DNA from: Panicum virgatum
Lineage: Eukaryota; Streptophyta; Magnoliopsida; Poales; Poaceae
Direction of reading: 5' to 3'
Length of the DNA stretch: 64,000 nt
Assembly (NCBI RefSeq): GCF_016808335.1
Contig: NC_053144.1
Span: 70,417,400-70,481,399, forward strand
Shown here: in pieces, positions 23,192 to 36,285 of the stretch
How the letters are laid out: every line of letters starts with the position of its first letter
Position numbering within the stretch: the stretch's first letter is position 1
The notes under the pieces: generated by a model
Seen by the model: the letters and a program-made list of their open reading frames with translations, nothing else
The model's database searches: none
What the model was told of the DNA's origin: nothing
Program-made: the position numbers and the translations under genes

Positions 23192-26100
23192 TCAATCGTC
23201 TTCAGGTGGCGAAAACTCAACCATTTGCATACCCCTCCCAGCAACAGCAATCTGGTAATTTGTCTTTGCTCTGATAAAGACAAACCACCACTACCATCAG
23301 AAACATCAAAAGATAGATGTAAGCACACACATTGTTAAAGACTGGCTCACCGGTCATGGAAAACATCTAGAGTTTCAGGCTCAGGCACACTAATGATAGC
23401 ATGGGAGTATTCCGTGAATTTGCCAGATGATCCTATCTTCCAGCATCTTACTCTTTGATCAAGGCCAGTAGAGAAAGCCCAGGCACCATCTGTCCAGATT
23501 CCTAGCGAGAACATGCATATTCAGATATGCTTAACTCCAATGAAACAGAAAGAAAAAGTTCAAGCATACGAACTACATTGATTCGAATGGTGACAAACCT
23601 TTAACTGCGGCACTATGAGCTGATGGGACCTTATGTTGATATAGAATTTTAAGTATACCATTGTCATGCGAGTCTAGCCTAGCTGTGGTAGTTGAGCAGT
23701 TCTCTAGGGATCCTATTGTGAAGATGAAGCACTGAACAGCCTGATCATCCCCACCACTTATGATGCAGTATGACTTGTCAGGTGTTGAGTATGATATGTG
23801 GAGACAATTAACGCCTGACTGATGAACACCAGATAATAATTGTATTGGCCTCAGTTCAGGTATCTCACATGATTGGGTACTTGAAGGAATCTCAGAATTT
23901 GAGCCTTCGCTTCCTTCATGCACTACATTCTGAGTGTTATCCACAGCAGAAGTTTCAGACGAATTTTCAGAAACATATGGGGTACTCAGGTTGCTTCCAT
24001 CAGGGGGTGATATATCTCCATCTCTCTTCTTCAAAGAATGGTTTGCCAGTGAGCTCCACCGGCGACGACCGCCTTGGTTCCCTCTTCCTGTCCTGGGACG
24101 CTTTTGACAATCAATACTCACGTGTGGTTGCATCTCTGATATTAGTTGCATAAAACCATGAACTGTCTCTGTCAGGTTCCAGAAAGTAATGCTACCATCT
24201 GTAGATCCACTCACAATAAGGTATCTATCTCCAGCATCATCTGAAAATCAGAGTGATAATTTCATTAAGATAAAAACAATGTCACAACAGGAGAAGAGAA
24301 AATAGAACTGACCTTTACAGTGGCTAGCATTGATGATAATATGCCGCAGCACAAGAACTGGTGATGCCTGTGGAACCAACAAGGCAACATCAAACCTGTA
24401 CAAGATGGAAGCAGCAGCTCAGAGATACAGTCAAGAATAGCAAATAAGAAATTTGTTTCAGAAATTTAGAACGTGTACCACAATCGGGAAGGCAACAGAA
24501 GAGCACGGAGCACAACTGTTGCGTCCGAGCAAGCAACAACAACAAAGCATACTGTCAACCTGCCACAAAAGGGAAATTACAGGATGCAAAAGAATGAAAC
24601 AAAGGCCATGCTAGCTAGATTCTGTACTGCAAGCAGCACATGGATTACAATATTGGATCCTACCTGAGAACCGGATGTTTCAAAAGAAATGCTGTAACAG
24701 AAAGGTAACGCCAGTCATTTTCCATGTGATCCATAACACCCAGATTTGGCTGCACAACAGAGGAATTTCCTTCCTCACTATGTTTTATATGGCCAGCTTT
24801 CAACCTGTTCCTGGTAAGCTTTGGTGGCATGTGGGTAGTCAGCCATTGAAATGACATGGCTAAATCACCACTTTCCAAGTTTTTGGAGCTTTGCTTGGAG
24901 TCAACATCTAAGCCATTCAGACATACTTGTCCATTTTCTATCCTAGGTTGCAAAATCCAAGTAGTCAGGACTTGCTTTGATCCAACAGATATGAGTAAGA
25001 AAGTCTCGTCTTTGTTTTCAAGTGCAATGTTATCAGAAATGTCGTTCAGACTGTAGTTACATGATTTATCTGTTATTGTGTAGGTCCTCGGGATGAAGCA
25101 TGTAGCTCGCACAGCGGACCCACCAACATGCTCCCCTAGCAACTTTGAGGAACACCATCTTCCAGAACTACAAGTGAGCAATCTGTAATGGATGTCACTA
25201 CATCAGTATAAAGATGGAACATACGATTACAAATTGATCACTTAAGAAACAAATTATTTACCCTGTAAGGCGCACAGTTCCATCTTCACATCCTGTTGCT
25301 ATCAACAGATCTGAGCAATTCTCAAGATTTGAATAACTTGCTGGATCTATGAAGCACAATGAGTGCACTTCTCTACCATGAAACTGCAAATGGAGAACTT
25401 GAGGCAGTAATTTCTTATCTTGAGTTGATGCCCAGTGCCTGTGAATGTGAATATCATGATCCTGCTTGAAAGGCATAAACAGCAAAACGTTAAGTATGTG
25501 ATGAAAAATGTGCAACACAAAATAAACAACAGCAAAACTCAACTATGTGATGGGAAGTGTATAAAATGTAAAATATTGTTCCTTCTAAAGGTTACCCGAG
25601 TAAGCCTTAGTCTGTGGCATTTTAGCATTGAGAGTTGAGACATGATTACAGCTCAATACGCAAAAAAATGGAAACTAAAGTTGCCACTCTTGTGACAGTT
25701 GGTGTATATTGAGCTCATGTGTATAGAGGCCCATGTATAGGAATTATATATACCCACCCTTCTAGGGTTGGAGGTATAGATCAATTATTCTTTCCATCAT
25801 GGTATCAATAGCCTAGGTTAGGCTCCTCTCCTCGCCTCCCTCCTCCCAGCCGCCGCCGCCGCCGCCGCCATGCCGGCCAGCCTCCCTTCCCTCCCCTCTC
25901 CTCCTTCCCCTACCTCTCCTCCTCCCCTGCTCTGCAGCTCAGATCCGGCGCCGCCGCGTCCTCTGTTCTGCCAGCCGGCGCCTGGGCCGCTCGGCCGCCC
26001 TACGCCGCCATCGTGGGGGCTGCAGGGGCCGCCGCCGCCGCGGGAGCCACCGTCCCGGCCGCTGCGGGGTGCGGATCTGCCGCGGCCGCCCTGGTGGCGC

Positions 26101-29100
26101 TGGCCCAGCTCCCAGATGCCGCCGCCGCCGCCGCTGCGAGCGGGGCCGCGGGCGCCGCTGGCGGGCCGCCTAAGCCCAACGGGCCGCCGCCCCCTGGGCC
26201 TCCTCCTCACGGACCGCCGCTACAGCAGGTCCCCGCGGCCGCCGCCGATCCAGCCGATCCGGCCGCCCAGCCCCTGCTGCAGGCGCCTGATCCGCCCGCC
26301 CAGCCCCTGATGCAGGTGCAGGATCCGGCCGCCTTGCCTCTGCTGCAGGCGCCTGCCGTCAATCCCGCCGCCGCCGCCCACCGCGCCGCCGTCGCTGCTG
26401 GCAAGCAGCCTGCCGCACCCGCGCCCGCGCGGACCGGACTCGGGATGGCTCCCGCAGATGCGCCGCTCGCCGCTGCCGCTCTCCGAGGGCAGCAGGCCGA
26501 CGCCGCTCTCGCCGCGACCCTCCTCGCTGCTAAGTCGGAGGCTTCGGCGGCCCAGGAGCGTGTCCGCGTGGCAGCCCTCACCTGGGAGCGCGAGCGCGCC
26601 ACGGCCGACACCCTCGCTCTCCGGGTCGCCGAGGCGGAACGCTTCCTCCGCGTCTCCTCCGGCCAGCCCGTCGACCCCGAGCACGGCGCTTCTATCTCCC
26701 ACCAGGCCCCGCCCGCCGGATCTAGAGCCCGGTACGACCCGACCGACCCCATGGTCGCCCAGCTCCACCTCCAGGCCGCCGGGGTCCAGAACATCAGGGC
26801 CCTGGTCTCCGTGCTCCTCGACCCCGCGTCCTCCTACGGCCGCTGGCGGAACCAGGTCCTCCTCACCCTCCGCCGCTACGCCCTCGACAACCACGTCCTC
26901 GTCGACTCGCCAATCAAGGCGCGGGACGTGGCGTGGCTGCGCCTAGACAGCGTCGCCATGTCCTGGATCTTCAGGACCATCTCCCTAGATCTTCAGGACC
27001 TCGTCAGGACCCACGGCGGCACCGCGCGACAGGCCTGGGTGGCGCTCGACAGCTTGAGGGGCAGTTCCTCGACAACGCCGAGTACCGCGCCCTCCAGCTC
27101 GACGCCACCTTCCGCACCTTCGTGGAGGGGGACCTCTCCGTCGGTGAGTACTGCCGGCGGATGAAGAGCATGGCCGATGCTCTTCGCGACCTCGGGGATC
27201 CGGTGTCCGATCGGGTCTTGGTGCTCAATGTCCTGCGGGGCCTGAGCAACACCTACAACCACCTGAAGAGTTGGATCGCCTGCCAGAGGCCCTTCCTCAC
27301 CTTCCTGCAGGTCCAGGACGACCTCACCCTCGAGGAGATCCCCAGGGGTCTCGCGCCCGGATCGTCCTCGCCCACCCCCGCCGCGCTCGTTGCTGCTCCA
27401 CAGGCCTCCTCCGCTGCTCCTGCCACCTCCCACCTTGGTGCTGCTCCCGCCGGGCAGACCGGAGGAGGGGGGTCGTGGACGTCGCCGAGGGGGGGGGGAC
27501 GTGGTGGTGGTGGCACTGGTGGCCCTGCTTCTGGGGGTACTGGTACCGGTGGGGGCCGTCGGGGCGCGCCGACTCCGGCCCCGGCTCCCGCTCCTGCCCT
27601 TACCCCTAGAGGTACGCCCTGGCCATCCTTCAGCAACCCATGGTCAGGGCGCATCTCGATGTGGCCGTTCCAGGGTCCGGGCGGGGGGCTTCGTCCTCAG
27701 CTCAATCCAGCGGCCATGTTTACTGGCGCTGCTCCACTCTTCGCGCCGTCTTGGACCCCGCCCGCTCAGCCCAGCCAGCAGCCTACCTGGCCTGGTGGGT
27801 GGGACCAGGCCGCTCTGGCGCAGTCCTTCAGTACCATGGGACTGACGCCGCCGGCCAGCACCGAGTGGATCGCCGACTCGGGTGCCTCGTCGCACACCAC
27901 TCCTGATGCCGGTATCCTCTTTTCTGTCCGACCCCCACACCCCTCTTGTCCTTTTTCTATCATGGTTGGTGATGGGTCTTGCCTTCCTGTCACCGCCGTG
28001 GGGTCTGCTCCTCGTCTTACTAATGTTCTTGTTGCTTCTCAAATGGTTCACAACCTTCTTTCTATTCTCCAGTTTACTGGTGACAACTCCTGTTCTATCG
28101 AATTTGACTCATCTGGTCTTACTGTGAAGGATTCGGCTTCCCGGCGTCCGCTCCTCCGATGTGACAGCCCGGGACCCCTTTACACTCTTCGGCTTCTTGC
28201 TTCCGCTGCCTCCCCTTCGGCTTCTTCGTCTACTGCTTTTGCCGTGACGCCTTTTTCCACCACCTGGCACCGCCGGCTTGGTCACCCCGGCTGCGACGTT
28301 TTGGCTCAGCTCAGCCGTAGTACCGATGTTTCATGTACTAGGGCTCCTGCTGAGCACCTCTGTCATGCGTGCCAGTTAGGTCGTCATGTTAGACTTCTGT
28401 TTTCTTCTTCTTCGCATGCTACGCATGCTTTTGATCTGATTCACTGTGACCTGTGGACATCTCCTGTACTCAGCATGTCTGGCTATAAATATTATCTGGT
28501 CATTGTTGATGATTTTTCTCATTACTCTTGGACTTTTCCTTTGCGCGGCAAGTCTGAGACCTTCCCCACCCTCCTCCACTTCTTTGACTGGGTGTCCACT
28601 CAGTTCGGCCTCACCGTTAAGGCCGTCCAGTGTGACAACGGGCGTGAGTTCGATAACTCCACCTCCCGGTCCTTCTTCCTGTCTCGAGGTGTTCGGCTGC
28701 GTATGTCTTGTCCGTATACCTCTCCTCAGAACGGCAAGGCTGAGCGGATGATTTGCATGACGAACGACGTCGTGCGCACCCTTCTGATCCAGGCTTCTCT
28801 GCCCCCGCGCTTCTGGGCTGAAAGCCTCCACACCGCCACCTACCTGCTCAACCGCCTTCCGTCCACTACTTCTCTGGCTCCCTCCACACCACGCTCTCTT
28901 CGGTACCCCTCCTCACTACGACCACCTTCGGGTCTTCGGGTGTGCATGTTACCCTAACACCTCCGCCACTGCTTCTCATAAGCTGGCGCCCTGCTCGACT
29001 CGTGTGTTCCTCGGGTACTCCCCTGACCACAAGGGGTACCGATGCTTTGACCTCACCTCTCGCCGCGTTCTGATCTCCCGACACGTCGTCTTTGACGAGT

Positions 29101-32100
29101 CGGATTTCCCCTACTTCACCTCCTCCACACCTCCTGACCCCGAGCTGGAGTCTCTGTTTCCGACTGACCCGTTGGTTCAGCCACCGTTACCTGTCTGTCC
29201 TTTTCCTGCAGGTTTTCGCGGCACACTGGCACCGCTTCCGGTGATCCCTGCTGCGCCGAGCGCGGCCCCGGTGCCCGCACTCGCGCCACGCGCGGCCCCC
29301 GGACCTCCGGTCGTGCCGCGCGCGGACCCGGTGCCTTCCCCTGCACCTGCGCGGTACGCTCAGCCGGTGCAGGTGTACCGGCGTCGCTCGGCGCCGACCT
29401 TGGCGCCGCAGCGGTACGCTGAGCTGGTGCAAGTGTACCGTCGTCGTTCGGCGTCGACACTGGCGCCACCTCCTGCTCCGGAGGCTCCTGCGACGCCGAC
29501 ACCGGAGCCGTCGCCATCGCCGCCGCCGCCGCCGGCTCCCTCTCGAGCCGAGCCGGAGGTGTACCACCCACCAGTCATCATCGGGATCCTCGGCATACCC
29601 ATCCCATGGTGACTCGGCGGATGGCGTCTCAGGCCGCGACTCTCTCCGCCACCGAGGGAGAGCCGCGGGTCTCTCCGGTACCCTCCTCTGTCCGCGACGC
29701 CTTGACGGATCCTCACTGGCGTCGCGTGATGGAATTGAAGTACGCGGCTCTTCTTGCCAACCAGACGTGGGACCTCGTGCCGCGTCCGTCGGGCAGCAAT
29801 TTGGTGAATGGCAAGTGGATCTGGACGCATAAGCGTCGGGCTGATGGCACACTGGAGCGCTACAAGGCTCGATGGGTTCTCCGGGGGTTCACTCAGCGGC
29901 CTGGTGTGGACAATGATGAGACCTTCAGCCCAGTCGTGAAGCCCGCTACGGTGCGCACGGTCCTGTCACTTGCGCTCTCGCGCTCTTGGCCTGTGCACCA
30001 GCTGGACGTGAAGAATGCGTTTCTTCACGGCACTCTGTCAGAGACTGTCTACTGCTCTCAGCCGGCGGGATTTGTGGACTCGAGTCGTCCGGATATGGTC
30101 TGCCGGCTCAACAAGTCTCTCTATGGACTGAAGCAGGCTCCTCGGGCTTGGTACTCTCGGTTCGCCACGTTCTTGCTGACATTGGGGTTCACCGAGGCCA
30201 AGTCTGACACGTCTCTCTTCGTCTACCGCCGTGGGGATGAGACTGCATATCTGCTGCTCTATGTTGATGACATTGTGCTCACAGCCTCCAGTCAGCAGTT
30301 GCTTCAGAGTGTCATCTCCTCTCTACAGCAAGAGTTCGCTATGAAGGATCTTGGTCAGTTCCACCACTTCTTGGGCGTCACTGTTAAGCCTCGCCCGTCT
30401 GGTCGTCTCCTTCACCAGCGGCAGTACGCACTTGATATCCTGGAGCGGGCTGGGATGACTGATTGCAAGCCCTGCTCCACTCCTGTCGACACTCAGGCGA
30501 AGCTGTCTGCTGATCTGGGTGATCCGGTGGCTGATCCTACTGACTACCGGAGTCTGGCCGGCGCTTTGCAGTACCTCACCTTCACCAGGCCGGACCTCAC
30601 CTACGCTGTCCAGCAGGTCTGTCTGCATATGCATGATCCCCGAGAGCCACACCTTACTGCGCTGAAGCGTCTCCTCCGCTACGTCCGTGGCACAGTGGAC
30701 CTCGGCCTGGTGCTTCACCGCTCGTCCTCTGCTGAGCTGGTGGTCTACACCGACGCTGACTGGGCTGGCTGCCCGGACACTCGTCGCTCCACTTCCGGCT
30801 ACGCTGTCTTCCTGGGCGGCAACCTGGTCTCTTGGTCGTCCAAGCGGCAGCCGGTTGTCTCCCGCTCCAGTGCTGAGGCGGAGTACTGGGCTGTCGCTAA
30901 CGGCGTGGCGGAGGCGTCCTGACTACGACAGCTTTTGGCAGAGCTCCACAGCCCGTTCGCCAAGAGAACGCTCGTCTACTGCGACAACGTCAGCGCCATG
31001 TATCTCTCCACCAACCCCGTCCAGCATCAGCGAACGAAGCATGTGGAGATTGACCTGCACTTCATGCGCGACAGAGTCGCCATCGGCAATATTCGAGTAC
31101 TCCATGTCCCGACTACCTCCCAGTTTGCTGACATCTTCACCAAGGGACTGCCCTCCTCGACCTTCTCGGAGTTTCGCTCCAGCCTCAACGTAGCCGGTAG
31201 CTAGTTGTGGCTGCGGGGGGTATTAGCCCTTTGTACTCTCTTTGTACTCTCTTCTTGTCCAGTCTTGAACACCACTGCGCCGGTTGTTCAGACTGCGGGG
31301 GGTGTTGGTGTATATTGAGCCCATATGTATAGAGGCTCATGTATAGGAATTATATATACCCACCCTTCTAGAGTTGGAGGTATAGATCAATTACTCTCCA
31401 TCAGTGACTAATTCAGAATTACCAGCCCCTCAAAAACAAGTAACGATGGCAAGATATAACACATGCAAGTTTTGGAACGGAAGAAATAGTTCCCATGAGG
31501 TGTGTTGACTTTCACTAGAACATCAGCTGAGAAAAAGAATCCAGGCGAAAGGGTGCCTAGCTGTAGTGGTTAGGTGGCCTCAGTAGCACTCCTCAGGTCC
31601 TGAGTTCGACTCCCCATGGGAGCGAATTTACGGCTGAGGTTAAAAAAATCTCCTCGCCTGTCCCCACACCAAAGCACATGGAGGCAGCGGCCCGAAGGAC
31701 GGCCCGTTCTCACGAGGGCAACGGCCCGGGTGTCAAGCGGCCTGTGTAAGGGTGGGGGCGGGGGTTCGGGGATTTTCTCGACCTGCGTGAGAAGGCCTCT
31801 TCTTACACGTAATGCCCGGGGGGCGGCTTGCCCCTCGCAGGTCGAGTTTTTTTTGAAAAAGAATGCACAAAACATTACTAATTACTAATTACTAATTCAA
31901 TTTAGAACACAAACCTTTACAAAGGCAAAGCAGTTCTGATACTCAGGAACCATCCCGAGGTAATAAGAATAAGGGCGCCGCCAACCTCCACAGGATACTT
32001 GAGCCATCTACAGAAGATAAAAGTTTGATTCTACTGACTAGCTAACTGCTGGTTAAGATTGACCAATTCATACGGTACACGTTGTTCTGTTACCTTTGTT

Positions 32101-35100
32101 TCATTCTCAAGGTCCCAAATGATAAAATCTGCAGAAGTGAAACCTATTGCATATGTACTCAATTGGCTCTCAGGTGCAAGATTAGTGTAGATGGATTGAA
32201 TGGTGCCCAATTCTTTTACTTGCCTCATTCCAAAAAAATCAATCTTTCGCACATTTCTACCATACTTAAAGAAGCAAATGCAGCCATCTCCCCCAGTCTA
32301 TAAAATTTCAAGGATGACGAGCATAGGTCAGAATGAGTCAATAACTTCGCTAATATGAATAACAGTAACATTGTGGACATACAGTGTGAATTTCAATATG
32401 ATCAGAAATGGAGTCTTTTATATTAACACTTGTGACACTAGAAATGCCATGAGCTCCTTTAAAACGGTCACATGAAGGCATCTTCTGCTGCATCACACAA
32501 CTGTCATGCAGTACCAATATTTTAGGGAAAGGAAAGGCTGTGATGTTTCCCTTTTTATCACCAGCTATAAGGATCTGCATGGGAAACAAAGAGAGAATTT
32601 TCATATCGTATAATCACACCTTTAGTTAGTTTTATGAAAAAAAAAATCAGCTAATTAGCAGTTAATGATACGATGTATTTCGGTCTCACCACAGGGACTG
32701 AAACGCCCTGTTCTATTATCTTCATTCTTCTGTTGGATAATCATAGATATATAAACATTAACACTGCTATGATCCCAGAAATTAAAATATAATGTTCCCA
32801 CAAAGGATTCTAACAATAAAAATTTATGGTTTTCTCTTCAAGTAGAAATCAAACGGGCTTTAAAATCAATACCTCCTCTCGAGGAGATGCATCTAAACAC
32901 ATGATTCGAGCCCCAAATGAGGATTCAAACACTGATATAAGTGGACACTTCTGAGGTGCATTGATAACATCCGTACTTGAGAACAGGGCGTCTCTTATGT
33001 TCCATAACTTAAGCACACCCCTAGGATCAGCGGTGAAAATGTGACTGCAAGTGAAAGACAATCTGGTGAGAATAATGATTAGCTGCTAATTAAAATTTTA
33101 TTCAGAAATTTAACAATTCACGGACCTACATTCGAGTGACTTGCACCAGTATACTCCTAGTAGCTGCCTATCTTTTTCTGCTGGCCAGGTAAAAGATAGT
33201 TTCACTTTAGGTTCAATGCTGCCACTGGTTAAACGGACGATAGTAACATTTCCCCGGCCATCTCCAAGGGCAATTACGTCCTCCCTATTCAAAGAATGGT
33301 TTGAGTATGTTGGCATGACATCCATGCAGATAATTGGTGCTTTCTCAGTGACCTGAATGATCTCAGTCCATCTTACATCCTCTATGTTAGAGAGTTCAGC
33401 ATGATGCAGATATCCATTATTTGTGGCAACATACAGAACATTTTCTTCTGCAAAGTGTAGACAACGAACATACTCGCTTTTGCTGTGATTAACCAATGAA
33501 TAAACAATTTCATTGTCACAACATGAGAGATAGAGATATAAGATATTATGTAAATTGTGGAACCATAAAGAAGTACATCACACCTATCCAGGGGACCACA
33601 CTGCCCCAAAACTGAAGGAGAAGACAATACGAAGACCTCAGAATCATAGTTCAGACTATTACATACTACTTTGTCTTCCGCTTTGTCATGAAAAATGGAG
33701 TCGCGTAGATGGTGCACTTTGATTGCTGAATCAAACCCAGCAGTGACCAGAAGCAGTGAGCTTGGGTCAAATAAACATCGCCATATTCCTCGGCCACTGT
33801 AGATTGGAGTAGCACAGTGAATTATTTTCTCCTTAGAATAAAGACTTCTTGGAATTCCAGATAAATAAACAGCAACATGCTAATTTTGCACAAGTTACAA
33901 CCTAACAAACTACATCTTCCAAACTTACATGTGTTCTCTGAACATCTTGATTAGCTTTCCATCCATTCCCCAAATGCAACAAGTACAATCCTCACCAGCA
34001 GTTATAACTATCTAAAAGGAAATTTAGTTATAAACTGTAAGATATCTAAAAAAGCATCCAACTGGATATTTTAGCTAATTACCAGAAAAAGGTTTATTGA
34101 CACTTTTTCTGTGCTAGAAATACAAGCAGAGCGAGAGAAAAAAGAAAGCACTGCCAAATGATGCAGAGGGAACAAAGTATGACAACTTACAGAATCAGAA
34201 ACATAGCAATCCCATATCCTCGCATTATGCCCAAAAAGTGTGAGTTTTGGTATAATTTCAACACTGTCTTGACTGGCTGGCTGATTGACAAAACTTGGTG
34301 ACTTGAAACTCAGCATCCACAGGCGAGCACTGCCACAGAAATAAAATTAAGTGGGCCAACAATATCATAAAAGGCAATCATCTGAAATAAAAAGGTTCCT
34401 GATGCAGGCAGTGGGAGCCAAAAGCGAAACAGACCAACCTACGGTCATCAGAAACAGACATAAACTTTGATCCATCAGAGGACCAAGCTATTCGGAATAT
34501 TGAACCTTCATGTTCCTTGATCCTACCAAGATGAACTGTCATGTACTGATTGTCACCAAGATGTATGGTTTCGCTATCATTTACACCAGAAGTATCCCCT
34601 TCATACGAGCGTAAAAAGGAGGATCTGAGATTTTGTGGTGCCAATTTCCATATGAGAATCTGGGAAAGAACATTAACATCAAGAGCTATTTATAATGAAA
34701 TGTGAACTTCCCCATTCGGATAATTAGGAGATTGTTTAAGATTTTCCTTGAACATTTTTTTTAGGGGTCTTTTCCTTGAACAATTAAAGCGGAGCTAAAA
34801 CAGAAAGAGCCAAGAGCCTGGAAAGCTTACCTCATTTAAAATGGTTCCGGATGCCACAAGAAGTTGTCTAACGGAGTCACCCCACATTCTCATGGAATAC
34901 AGAAGGCACTTGTCTGCGTCCAGAAGGCAACTTGATAAGCAATCATGAAAGAGGAATTTAGCACAGATGATGCCATTTGGACGGACCTAGGGAGCACCCA
35001 ACGAGGTGGTGAACTGAACCAACCTGGAGATTTCACTCGGGTAACCAACACACGCTTGCTCAAATCCCACAGTGCTACTGAATTGTCACTCAGACCGATG

Positions 35101-35698
35101 GCAAGCAGCCCATCGACCTGCACCGGGAACCGCCGCGACCATTGAGGTAAAATCAAAAAGTTCCAACGCGCGCGCGAGAGCGAGAGAGAGAGAGAAGCAA
35201 GCGTGGTACCTCGAGGAAACGAGCGTCGAGCACCCAGTGATCGAACCCCGGGAGCCTCTGGTCCAGCTCCAGCAGCAGGTCGCTGACGTCACTGCCATCA
35301 GCACTGACACGTAAGCCGAGGGACAATAGCTTGACCCTCCTCTCGCCGAACACCGCGAGCGAGTGGGTGGAGCAATGGGGCCTTCCTACCCGGAGCTCGA
35401 TGCCGTGGACGCGCACTCCGTCGAACACTTGGAACGCAGCGAGGAGCCTGGCGGCGCCCACCTCGTACACGAGCAGCTCCGATCCGGTGCCTGCAGCCAC
35501 AAGGCGAAGGGCATGGATGTTAAGGGTCACCCGCCGCCTACTCATCATGCAGACACGCACGCTCCACAAGCCGCGCGGGCAATCGTATGGGAAGAGGGTA
35601 CCGGCGAGGAGGAGAGGGCGGGGCGAGGAGGGGAGGAAGGAGAGGGCGGAGACGTCCCCCAGGTAGGAGCCCGGACGGAGGTGGCCGGCGGCGGCCAT
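23192..35698 (-). CDS. WD40-repeat protein, WDR6/Trm734 family, complete
   Basis: Predicted partner of the Trm7/FTSJ1 methyltransferase, which 2'-O-methylates tRNA wobble position 34 (family knowledge). Exons 5' to 3': 35210-35698, 35024-35117, 34831-34913, 34439-34659, 34191-34329, 33929-34011, 33584-33796, 33126-33482, 32873-33044, 32383-32574, 32094-32297, 31915-32007, 25262-25461, 24664-25182, 24479-24559, 24313-24395, 23599-24240, 23351-23501, 23192-23270. The total is 4095 bp (1364 residues), all GT-AG and phase-consistent. WD motifs are scattered along the whole length: LSDNSVALWDL, SDDRSARLWML, AGEDCTCCIWGM, ADPRGVLKLWNI, TSADFIIWDL, CEDGTVRLTG, STDGSITFWNL and LDQRVRCWKI. A basic low-complexity insert (RGNQGGRRR) is in exon 17. 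The start MAAAGHLRPGSYLGD is preferred; an in-frame ATG lies 11 codons upstream (35731). Intron 12 (25462-31914) holds a Copia element and a SINE. Confidence 0.93.
25697..31403 (+). mobile_element. Ty1-copia retrotransposon with short LTRs (copy C)
   Basis: Full-length plus-strand element in WDR6 intron 12, antisense to the gene. The 5' LTR is 25697-25799 and the 3' LTR 31303-31403 (about 102 bp), with the target duplication GTGAC (25692-25696, 31404-31408). A primer-binding site TGGTATCAATAGCC starts at 25800 and a G-rich polypurine tract (GCGGGGGG) ends just before 31303. The first LTR base pair is AG rather than TG on the left. The LTRs differ at about six positions plus a 2-bp indel over 102 bp, so the insertion is not recent. 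It is the same family as copies A and B. Confidence 0.94.
26013..31204 (+). pseudogene. Copia copy C polyprotein, broken
   Basis: Gag (26013 to about 27450) includes the UBN2-type core (RDVAWLRLDSVAMSWIF; VGEYCRRMKSMADALRDLG) and then a Gly-rich tail. It is followed by protease [15 protein letters not shown] (about 27865-27905), GAG-pre-integrase ([11 protein letters not shown]), integrase ([31 protein letters not shown]), RT (KWIWTHKRRADGTLERYKAR; YVDDIVLT at about 30260) and RNase H ([26 protein letters not shown]-like end FADIFTKGLPSS). Defects: a frameshift in Gag near 27050, frameshifts near 28890 and 29580, and a TGA at 30920-30922 where Trp is expected. It is the best-preserved of the three copies and serves as the reference for deletions in A and B. 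The true Gag start is uncertain. Confidence 0.9.
31541..31854 (+). mobile_element. tRNA-derived SINE, complete
   Basis: A 314-bp element flanked by the 10-bp direct repeat GAAAAAGAAT (31531-31540, 31855-31864). The head has an A box-like TAGTGGTTAGGTGG (about 31565) and a B box-like GAGTTCGACTCCC (about 31600), and it ends in a run of eight T. It lies in WDR6 intron 12, 60 bp from exon 12, antisense to the gene. It is not a functional tRNA: no acceptor stem closes around the boxes. Confidence 0.85.
35168..35195 (+). repeat. CG/GA microsatellite in WDR6 intron 1
   Basis: A short CGCGCG then GAGAGA tract immediately downstream (minus strand) of exon 1. It is a simple repeat near the 5' splice site with no clear function. 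Confidence 0.8.
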
Positions 35699-35731
35699 GG
35701 GCGAGGCGGCGTAGCTCGCTCTGCACTGCAA

Positions 35732-35739
35732 TAGGGTTT
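35732..35739 (-). promoter_or_regulatory. Telo-box AAACCCTA upstream of WDR6-like gene
   Basis: AAACCCTA on the minus strand, 34-41 bp upstream of the preferred ATG. Telo-boxes are known in promoters and 5' UTRs of plant translation-machinery and ribosome-biogenesis genes, which fits a tRNA-modification gene. Function here is inference. Confidence 0.5.
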
Positions 35740-35796
35740 ATTCCGCCGGTTGGGTTGCGCTAGGTTGGGTTGTAGATCCGTCCCTCCATCAGTGAT

Positions 35797-35802
35797 TGGG
35801 CC
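35797..35802 (+). promoter_or_regulatory. Site II motif TGGGCC upstream of WDR6-like gene
   Basis: TGGGCC about 100 bp upstream of the start codon; a second TGGGCT lies at about 35884. Site II elements (TGGGCY, TCP-factor targets) commonly pair with telo-boxes in plant translation-related promoters. The pairing is seen here; the regulatory role is inferred. Confidence 0.4.
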
Positions 35803-35983
35803 GGGCCGAGCCGAGCACGAAAAATAGGGCCTGCTCAACTCAAGTCAAAGCTGTTACCCCTAAAAAAAAGCCCGACTGGTGAAATGGGCTTATTACTTTC
35901 GATTTCTTTTTTTTTTGTTAGTTGGCATGCATGGTCAACGTGGCTCATTACTAGGCTTGGAAAAGCCGAGCTGCAGCTACTAA

Positions 35984-36285
35984 GGCCTCGTTTGGCAGGG
36001 CTTCGGCTCTTCCAAAAACAGCTCCGGCTCTGGCTTCTCAGATGGAGCGGCTTCTCTGGTGGAGTTGGAGCCGTTTTAGAAAATGTTTGGCAAAACAGCT
36101 TCACTTGTTAGATTGATGTGTAAGCCGCGTGAAGCCACGATTTCATGGCTTCACCTTGCCTGTGTAAACCGCCGACGGCTTCAGAACCGGTTTCACGTGT
36201 GAAGCCGGTCCTGAAACAAACGTTTGGGAGGGCTTCACGTGAAGCCGCTCGTGAAGCCCTCCCAAGAGCCGTGCCAAACGGGGCC
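35984..36285. mobile_element. Tourist/PIF-Harbinger-like MITE, 302 bp
   Basis: Terminal inverted repeats GGCCTCGTTTGGCAGGGCTT and GGCCCCGTTTGGCACGGCTC (reverse complement of the right end) with the 3-bp target duplication TAA (35981-35983, 36286-36288). The interior repeats GAAGCCG-type words in both orientations, giving a strong foldback. It is non-coding. Confidence 0.85.

Noticed and set aside
31565..31615. tRNA gene candidate with A and B boxes
   Set aside because: It is the head of a SINE with a 10-bp target duplication; no full tRNA fold.
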